A stretch of 64,000 bases of DNA from Ustilaginoidea virens (Eukaryota > Ascomycota > Sordariomycetes > Hypocreales > Clavicipitaceae). The notes beneath the pieces are model-generated. The model searched no databases. It had not been told where the DNA came from and saw nothing but the letters and a program-made list of their open reading frames with translations. The translations under genes and the position numbers were made by a program. Of this stretch, positions 57,198-64,000 are shown one piece after another (positions within the stretch are counted from its first letter, which is position 1; every line of letters begins with the position of its first letter). Location of the stretch: NCBI RefSeq assembly GCF_000687475.1, contig NC_057316.1, positions 5,828,001 to 5,892,000 on the forward strand, written 5' to 3'.

Positions 57198-57920
57198 AGC
57201 GGGCGGGTGAGGCTTCTTTTCTTTCCCGTGGATGTGTTTGTGGTTTTTTCGGGGTTTGCCTTTCGGTGCCAAGCCTGCTGACGGGGTTGGTGTTGCAAGG
57301 AGTCTGGGTTGTGATTGTGTCTGCTTTTGCACAACGGCAGCTTCGGAGATGGGGTAGAAGTGGAAGCCTTGGGTCCTCAGGCCTGCAAGCCCACGCACGG
57401 GCCCCCCAGTGCACGAGCCTGAACTTGGTGTTTTTTTTTTTTTTTTTTTTTTTTTTTCCCTTTCCTTTGACCGAGCTTTTGCCGACCCGGGGCGAGATGT
57501 GCGGATTTTATTCAGCGCACTTTACCCGTACCCGGGTTCTGCGACGGGGTCGTGCGGACTGCGGACGGACTGCGTAATTCAAGCGTGCTGATTGGACTGC
57601 GCCTCGGGCCTTGGCTGTGGCGGAACCACGTTGCCCTCGATGATTTCAGGAGTCCAAGTTTTTTCTTGCCTGTCAATGCTGTCATGATTTTTTTTTTTTT
57701 CCCGCTTCCAGCAATTCTCTTCCTCCCTCTTCATCTCCCAACCCCATAACCTACCAATCCCTCGCTTTTCTTTTTTCTTTTACATACCCTTTTTTGGGAT
57801 ATTCTGTACATTTCATTTTTGCCTCTTTCCCCCAGACGGCACAAAGACACACCTTGCGCTGCTTGACCTCCCGCATTCTGCTTATTTCGTCTTCTTTTCC
57901 TCTTCCCTCAAAACTCCACA
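57198..57920. promoter_or_regulatory. Divergent promoter, mitochondrial gene / cytochrome c
   Basis: 723 bp between two divergent starts. It holds an ATTGG (57591-57595) and a CCAAT (57754-57758) box; CCAAT-binding HAP factors control cytochrome c genes in other fungi. A T-run lies at 57430-57457 and CT-rich sequence precedes the cytochrome c ATG. Confidence 0.5.
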
Positions 57921-58553
57921 ATGGCTGGCGGCAAGGGCGGCAAGGGCGGTAAGTCTCGGACCCTATCCCCTGCGCATATGCCCACGCGCGAGCATCTTTG
58001 CTTTCCCTTTTCGACCCAGCGTCTCTGGTCGCTTGCTTGCTCCCGCTGCGGCGGGCGCGCCACGCCTTTTTGCCGGCGACGGACGGGTGCCTCTCGAAGC
58101 GGACGCGTGCTGACTAGTGCGCAGGCGCAGGCGCAGGCGCAGGCAGCGACACCAAGGGCAAGGACATCTTCAAGACGCGCTGCGCGTCGTGCCACACCAT
58201 CGAAAAGGACGGCGGCAACAAGATCGGGCCCGCTCTGTACGGCCTCTTCGGCCGCAAGACGGGCTCGGTCGAAGGCTACGCCTACACGGATGCCAACAAG
58301 CAAAAGGGCGTCACGTGGGACGACGACACCCTCTTCGCCTACCTCGAGAACCCCAAGAAGTACATCCCCGGCACCAAGATGGCCTTTGGTGGCCTCAAGA
58401 AGGAGAAGGACAGGAAGGATCTCATTGCGTACGTGTACTCTTGCTCTTACGACCTGAGGGCCCTCTTTGCCCCCCGGGCTACTTGAGCCGGCAGGAGACA
58501 ATGCTAACTTTTCTTCCCCTCCCCACAGCTACCTGAAGAAGGCCAGCAGCTAA
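57921..58553 (+). CDS. CYC1: Cytochrome c
   Basis: Exons 57921-57948, 58143-58428 and 58529-58553; 112 aa with the acceptor used here. It carries electrons from complex III to IV in the intermembrane space. The haem-binding CASCH site, [20 protein letters not shown], and the axial-Met loop PGTKMAFGG are all present. The intron 1 acceptor is ambiguous: AG at 58124, 58130, 58136 and 58142 all keep the frame, and earlier sites add repeats of Gly-Ala to a Gly/Lys-rich N-terminus. I used 58143 because it gives the shortest, most typical protein. The C-terminal exon is 25 nt. Confidence 0.92.
58119..58146. repeat. GCGCAG tandem repeat at the 3' splice site
   Basis: Four GCGCAG units end intron 1 of cytochrome c. 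Each unit ends in AG and is 6 nt, so each is a candidate acceptor in the same frame. Confidence 0.85.
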
Positions 58554-59021
58554 AAGTTCTTATGCGTGTAATAATGATGGAGAATGATCGAGGGTTTGAT
58601 AGACGTTGGGGAAACGCAACAAGTGTACAATAGACATATTTTAGAAGGGACTACCTGGTGCTGCCAGGTTTGGCCGTTATGCACACTCCTCTTTTTAAGC
58701 GCATCAGCTTTCTTTTCCTTGTCATGGCGTCTTTTTTGCTTCTATCTTTTTTCCCATCCCCTTTTTTGCCCTTCTCTTATTTTGCTCACGTGATTGCATG
58801 CCTTGCCCAAGTCAACCGAGGTTGTTTTGTGTTTCAACGTGGCCGGCTAATACTCAGGGGTCTCTCATCCCCATAACGACAATGCAAAGTTGGCAGGTGT
58901 CCAAAGTCCCAATTACGAGTTGGCAACTGGGAGGGTATCTCATTCAGTAATACAACGTGAAATCATTTCCTGTTGCCACACCACACGCACCCTGCCTGCC
59001 TGCCTGCCCATTGCGCTTGAA
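58554..59021. other. Intergenic between convergent cytochrome c and RIX7-like
   Basis: 3' flanks; T-rich stretches near 58690-58790. No gene seen. Confidence 0.6.
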
Positions 59022-60757
59022 TCACAGCATCAGGTTCCGAGCCCGATACGAATCCGGGTCTTTGACGCTCGCCCTGGTGTGCTGCAGCGCATACTCCCAG
59101 TCCGCACCCGTAATCTCCTCGCTCGTCGTCTCGTCTCGCATCCATCTCTCCATGGCAGTCTCGGCCGCCTTGGTGTGCAGAGCGCTGAGGTCGGCGCCGC
59201 TAAAGTTGTCGCAGCGTGCGTCCTGAGCAATCCCGGCAAGCTGCTCCATCGCCGTCGCGGACGGGCCCTGGACTCGCGTGCGGTAGATGGCGCGGAGAAT
59301 GTCCACCCTCTCGAGAGGGGTCGGCAGGTCGATGAAGATCTGGTTGCCGAGCCGGCCCGGGCGGAGAATGGCCTCGTCAATCATCTCGGGGCGGTTGGTC
59401 GTCCCAATCACGTAGACGCCGCTTCGGTCTTGCGCGCCGTCAAGCTCCGTCAGGAGGGCGTTGACGACGCGCGCACCAGACTCGGTGGACGAGTTGGCGC
59501 GGGGAGGAACGATGGAGTCAATCTCGTCGAAGAAGAGTATGCAGGGTTTCGAGGACCGCGCCCGGCTGAACAGTTCTCGCACAGCGCGCTCGGACTCGCC
59601 GACGTACTTGTTCAGCAGTTCCGGCCCGTTGATGAGGATGAAGCTTGCGTTGGCGTCGTTGGCGACGGCTTGCGCCACCAGGGTCTTCCCGCAGCCCGGG
59701 GGCCCCCAGAGGAGCACGCCGGCGTTTTGCGTGAGGCCCCAGCGGGCGTACATTTCGGGCCTCTTGATCGGCCCTATGATGGACCGGTGCAGCTGCTGGC
59801 GGGCTGCGTCGAGGGCGCCGACCTGGCCCCATGTGACGTCGGGGATGACGGTGAAGCCCTCTCGGCGGAGAGAGGGCGTAAACTTCTTGATGACGTGGAC
59901 GAAGTCGTTCATGGAGGCTGCCGCTCGGGGCTGCAGCCTGGTGTAGTTTTTGGACAAGACTTGCCGGTCTCTTGCCCGGATGGCTGCGTCCCTGGCAGAG
60001 CCGGTCAGCTCCGTATCTTCTCCTTCGCCGAGACGGCGTATGGCTGCATCGACGGCCTCGGTGGCTATGCGGAACAGTTCGCCCGGCACGTATCCGTGCG
60101 TGATCCTGGCGATTTCGTCAACATCCACGTCCTGGCCCAGCGTCCACCTTGCGGTGACGGCTCGCAACACGTCCTTGCGCGCCTCGTAGTCGGGTATCTT
60201 GACCTCCAGCGTCTCTTCGAACAAGTCCGTATCAAACAGGGCTGGATCGACGTTTGACAGCTTGGACGTGGTCGCGATGGCCAGGACATTGACATTGTCG
60301 TCGCGCATTCTTCGCAAGCGCTCCATTTGCGACACGAGGATGCGAACAGCCCTTGAGTGGTGTTCGTTGTGCTGCGGCGAGCCGGGCGCGGACATGTGGT
60401 GGTCGACGTTCTCGATGAAGACGACGCTGGGGGCCTGCGCTATGGCCGCGTCAAAGGCTTCAACCACGTTCTTCTCCATCTTGTCGGCGTCCAGAAAGCA
60501 GTCCTTGAGGGAGACGAGGGGCACCGCCAAAGTGGAGGCCAGGTTTCTGACCATCATCTTCTTGCCCATCTTGTTGGGTCCTGCCACGGTAATGGCCAGG
60601 CGTCGGTCGACGAGATGCTTCTGGTAGTAGTCGCCGAATTTGAGAGCGGCCTGCGCGATGTTGAGAAGCACGTCGTACACGTCTCCGAGGCCGGCTAGAG
60701 GGAGCTGCTCGTCCAGATTTTCCAAGCTGAATCTGCTCGGTTTTTGAGCCTTTTTGG

Positions 60758-60794
<37 letters not shown>

Positions 60795-61292
60795 CTTTGA
60801 TGCTGCCGACGTGGCAGCGCCTTCCGAAATGTTGCCGTTGACCGTCGTATCGACCGTCCTGGGCTCCTTGCACACTTCGTCTGCTTCCTCTTGAACGCGA
60901 CGCTTCTTCGACGGCGACGGCTCCATTGAGGTTGCCTCTGCGCTAGAGGGAGACGGCTGATGCCAGAGCTTGGTCATCTGCCGGTTGAGGAGAAAGCGGC
61001 CATCGGCCTGCCTGGTCGGTTCAGCCTCGTCGAGAGCGGCCTCGGAATCGCTCGAGTCGTCGGCCTCTTGCTTCCTGAACAAGAGCACGCGGTCTATGGC
61101 ATCTTCCAGCGGCCTCTTTTTCTGCCTCTTCAGGCTAGAGTTGGAATGTTGGATGGCATCGTAGGCGGCGCCGACGGTCTTGAAGGGGCGGCCGTCTCCG
61201 GACGCAGCCTCGAGTTGCTTGAGCACGGTGTAGACGTCGCGCTCGACCCGAGAGCGAAGAGTCAGCCGGGGTCTCGCCAGACCAGGGGCCAT
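59022..61292 (-). CDS. RIX7/NVL-type AAA ATPase with degenerate first AAA domain
   Basis: Single exon, 756 aa. RIX7/NVL enzymes strip factors from pre-60S ribosomes in the nucleus. The N-terminus (residues 1-85: VERDVYTVLKQLEA, AAYDAIQHSNSSLKRQKKRPLEDAIDRVL) matches the N-domain of Rix7. A basic/acidic linker with a poly-Gln run follows. AAA domain 1 (about 205-450) is degenerate: Walker A reads GPNKMGKK (no Ser/Thr, about residue 238), Walker B reads VVFIEN (acidic pair lost, about 288), and the arginine-finger segment reads DTDLFEETLEV. AAA domain 2 (about 490-700) is intact: GPPGCGKT (about 530), CILFFDEID (about 585), GRLG and LRPGR. A C-terminal helix (WEYALQHTRASVKD) closes it. It may be a diverged paralogue; a canonical RIX7 may lie elsewhere in the genome. 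Confidence 0.85.
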
Positions 61293-61971
61293 GATTGAGG
61301 AGGCGCACGCACCCGCCGGCAGTCGGACGCATAGAAAGGCGCAGTCGGGAGTGACGAGAAGGCAGAGCTGCCTCGGAATGTGGCTCGACGCCTGACTTTC
61401 TCTTTGCCCTCTTTTCCCTCTTTTTTTTTATTCCTTTTTTTCTGGGGGGGACTTTTTCTGATGTCGCTCTATCTTTTTTTTTTCCTTATCGCGGTGCTCT
61501 ACCCCACCTCTCTTATCGATAACAGCGGCTTTCTTCTTCGACGGGGGAGGACTGGACGGAACAGACCCCTTGGTTGCGGTCGGTTCGCCAATCCAGCAAG
61601 GCCAAGGATGCGTGGGTTAATCGTGGACTTGATAAAGAAGATTGGCCGTGTCCGGGGATGAAAGACTTGCGGGGTGGAGAGTGACAACTACCTAAAGAAC
61701 TGCAGCTCGCCATGGTCCATTTTGCCGTACCGATGAAAATCGACTTTTGCAATCCCCCCTCTCCCTCCCCCCAGCAAAACCGCGGAACAAGTGAAGAAGC
61801 TCAGTCAACTAACGGTTAACCCCACTTGTGAACTTCAAATGACGAACCGCTCAACCTCATCCCTGCCAGGCCGGCATGCGACCCGACAAAACCATCCATC
61901 ACATCACCCATCGACTGCCCGACTGCTCGAACACCTCGACGGCTGGTTCCAACCCAGCGCGCATCTGCATC
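61293..61971. promoter_or_regulatory. Divergent promoter region, RIX7-like / VPS20
   Basis: No gene seen. T-runs near 61419-61440 and 61470-61482, and CTAACGGTTAAC, a short inverted repeat, at 61807-61818. Confidence 0.5.
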
Positions 61972-62795
61972 ATGGGCGGTAACACCAGCAAAGTCACCGC
62001 CCAAGACAAGTACGCTGCTTCCTCCCCTTGTGTTGAGCACGGGGTCATTCCCCCTCGCTCAAGTCGCAACCCGCTGACGTCCGTGACCAGGGCGATTCTG
62101 GACATGAAGAACCAGCGGGACAAGCTGCACCAGTACCAGCGGCGCATCACCGCCCTCACCGACAAGGAGACGCATGTGGCGAGGCAGATGCTCGCCACGG
62201 GCGACAAGAAGGGAGCGCTCCTGGCCCTGCGGCGGAAAAAATACCAAGAGACGCTGCTGGCCAAGGCGGACGCGCAACTCGAGCAGTTGGAGAAGCTGAC
62301 GTCCAACGTGGAATTCGCGCTGATACAAAAGGATGTCGTCTTTGGGCTGCAGCAGGGCACCAAGGTGCTCAAAGAGATACATGCTCAGATGGGAGGCTTG
62401 GAGAATGTCGAGAAGCTCATGGGGGAGACGGCGGATGCGATTGCATATCAACAGGTAAGTTTCTGCAGCTGCTCCTCCGCACCCTCCGCCAGTCCCCAAG
62501 CCCCCCCAGGCGTGTCCGTTTCCCGTCATTGCGTATACCCTACTTGCTTGCCGTCGAGAGCAGCGCTGACTGCCTTGGTTCGATGCAGGAAGTCAGTGAC
62601 ATGTTGGGGGGACAAATGTCGAACCAGGACGAGGAGGAGGTGGAAGACGAGCTGGCTGCTCTGCAGGCAGAGATATCCGGGGAGAGACGGAGCCTGCCTT
62701 CTGTTCCAAACGCGCAGCTACCTCCACCGCAAAGGATAGGGGAAGAGCCCGAGGGCCACGAGAGGTCAGAGCCGGAGCCAGTGTTGGCTGCCTAA
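61972..62795 (+). CDS. VPS20: ESCRT-III subunit Vps20 (CHMP6)
   Basis: Exons 61972-62009, 62091-62454 and 62589-62795; 202 aa. Vps20 nucleates Snf7 filaments on endosomes. The start MGGNTSKV has Gly2 and a Ser, as for N-myristoylation. The Snf7 helical core follows: AILDMKNQRDKLHQYQRRI, LATGDKKGALLALRRKKYQETLL, LEQLEKLTSNVEFALIQKDVVFGLQQGTKVLKEIHAQMGGLENVEKLM, then EVSDMLGGQMSNQDEEEVEDELAALQ, and a short C-terminal tail. Both joins are in phase with good donors (GTACGC, GTAAGT). Assignment to Vps20 over Snf7 rests on the myristoylation start and length. Confidence 0.9.
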
Positions 62796-63084
62796 GTAGC
62801 TCTACGAGGGTACGTTGTTATTGTTGGCTTTGCCAAGGACGGCTTTTTCTGTCTTGCGTGATGCTTTCCATAGACCCGGAGGGAGTTTTAGATTACAGCG
62901 AGCACATATACGAGGGATTTGTTTTTTTTTTTTTGTATTTAGGTATTTGGTATTTTTGCACTTTTGCCTTCTTGTTTTATATGTGCCTTTTGCTTCCCCC
63001 TTTCTTTTCCCATCTTGTGGATGGATTTTGCCTTCCGATGCAAGCTACTCAAAGTCGCTTCCCCCCAACCATGTGACAATGCAA
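62796..63084. other. Short intergenic between convergent VPS20 and the kinase gene
   Basis: 3' flanks with a T-run (62922-62935). No gene seen. Confidence 0.6.
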
Positions 63085-64000
63085 CTATGAAACGGCCTGC
63101 TGCGTGCCGTACTTCGCAATTAGCCTGGCCATGAGGGACATGGCCCACCCTCGATAGACCCCGCCAAACATGGCATAGTGATTGAGGTGGTGATATCTGC
63201 GAACCATTCAGCATCAAGCTGCCGTGAGTAGTGCCTTGGCTGCGCGACAAAGACTTGGGCCCAAGGATGCACGCCACTCACAGCTCGTAAAGGGAGACTC
63301 TGTCATCCCACTCTTCTCGCGGCTCAGCCTTGGGGACCCTTTCTTCATACTCTTCCCAAAATCTTGGCCCGAACCCTCCAAACATTCTCATGATACCCAG
63401 CTCATACTCGGAATGCCCGTACACTGCTGACGGGTCATAAACAACCTCTTCGCTCCCGTGCTCCCCAGAAATCCGAGCTCTGGAATGATTCCCGCTCCAT
63501 AAATCGCCATGGACAACCACAGGCGTTATCCCTTTTACCGTGCCGTCACCTATCAAGCGGGGAACAACCCTACCTGCTGTCGCTTCGACGGACTCGGTGA
63601 GTTCGGCATCGTCACCTTTGTTTTTGATACACTCGTTGAGAATGGCTCTCAGACGGTAGTTGGCGTAGAAGTCTGCCCATGACAACGTCCACGAGTTGTC
63701 CTGGATGGTTCTGCCGCAGGCCGTAGAGACTGGGAATCCAAACATGGGCGTATCCCCATGCTTCGGAGGGGGGGCGGGCGTAGAGTGCAGCTTGGCGAGC
63801 TTGGCTGCTAGGGATAGCCCAGATCCTCCTGGGGCGGTTGAGTCCAAGTCCAAGAAATCGGTCATGAGAAAGTGTTTGTCTCCCGTAGACAAAGATCCAT
63901 GTGCGTGTGGTTTAGGGCAAAAGTTTGGAACCACGTCGTGAATCGCCTGCAAGGATGCATATTCTCCTAAGGATTTGCCACGTAAGACGGGGCGTCCAGC
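63085..64000 (-). CDS. Fructosamine/ketosamine-3-kinase family (5' end missing)
   Basis: Exons 64000-63282 (open at the window edge) and 63196-63085. It belongs to the family that phosphorylates sugars attached to proteins (fructosamine, ribulosamine), leading to their removal. Visible: HFLMTDFLDLD, LAKLHSTPAP, FGFPVSTACGRTIQDNSW, the catalytic HGDLWSGN, VYDPSAVYGHSEYELGIMRMFGGFG and FWEEYEERVPK; the last exon ends with YHHLNHYAMFGGVYRGW. The N-terminal lobe with the nucleotide-binding lysine lies beyond base 64000. Confidence 0.88.

Overview
The window is nuclear DNA of a filamentous ascomycete. Genes have short introns (about 57-220 nt, one of 483) with GTRAGT-like donors and CTAAC/CTGAC branch sites. 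The gene content is that of Sordariomycetes, most probably Hypocreales. The order assignment is inferred from protein resemblance, not from any search. I support 24 protein-coding genes, two of them cut by the window edges. I saw no rRNA, tRNA, transposase or secondary-metabolite cluster.

Layout. 0-10.5 kb: the 3' part of glutamate synthase, a DNAJC9-type histone co-chaperone, a TRM2 tRNA methyltransferase and a secreted gamma-glutamyltransferase. 10.7-21.5 kb: ALG11 (N-glycan assembly), a COX18/OXA1-family insertase, a PEP12-type syntaxin, NDC1 (nuclear pore membrane), DLT1 and a short basic protein. 22.2-24.4 kb: an SFL1-like HSF-type regulator. 24.4-28.8 kb: a gene-poor stretch full of simple repeats. 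28.8-33.4 kb: divergent CTF4/MCL1 and a WD40 protein. 33.4-38.9 kb: a second gene-poor stretch. 38.9-48 kb: a large fungal protein of unknown function, the Rab GTPase YPT1, a conserved unknown and LSM1. 49-58.6 kb: a Nudix diphosphoinositol phosphatase, ATE1 arginyltransferase, RRP42, a mitochondrial membrane protein and cytochrome c. 59-64 kb: a RIX7/NVL-type AAA ATPase, VPS20 (ESCRT-III) and a fructosamine-3-kinase-like gene cut by the window end.

This is mostly ordinary housekeeping sequence, with many divergent pairs sharing short promoters (TRM2/GGT, ALG11/COX18, PEP12/NDC1, CTF4/WD40, YPT1/unknown, Nudix/ATE1, mitochondrial protein/cytochrome c, RIX7/VPS20). I found no clear new multi-gene system. 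The observations most worth checking are: a RIX7-type ATPase whose first AAA module has lost its catalytic motifs; a GCGCAG tandem repeat that gives cytochrome c four in-phase 3' splice sites; 36 uninterrupted GAA triplets in intron 1 of ATE1; an SCB plus two MCB sites in front of CTF4; and a TACTCCGTAC motif recurring between genes.

Exon boundaries were set by hand from splice signals and reading-frame continuity. They are predictions without transcript support.
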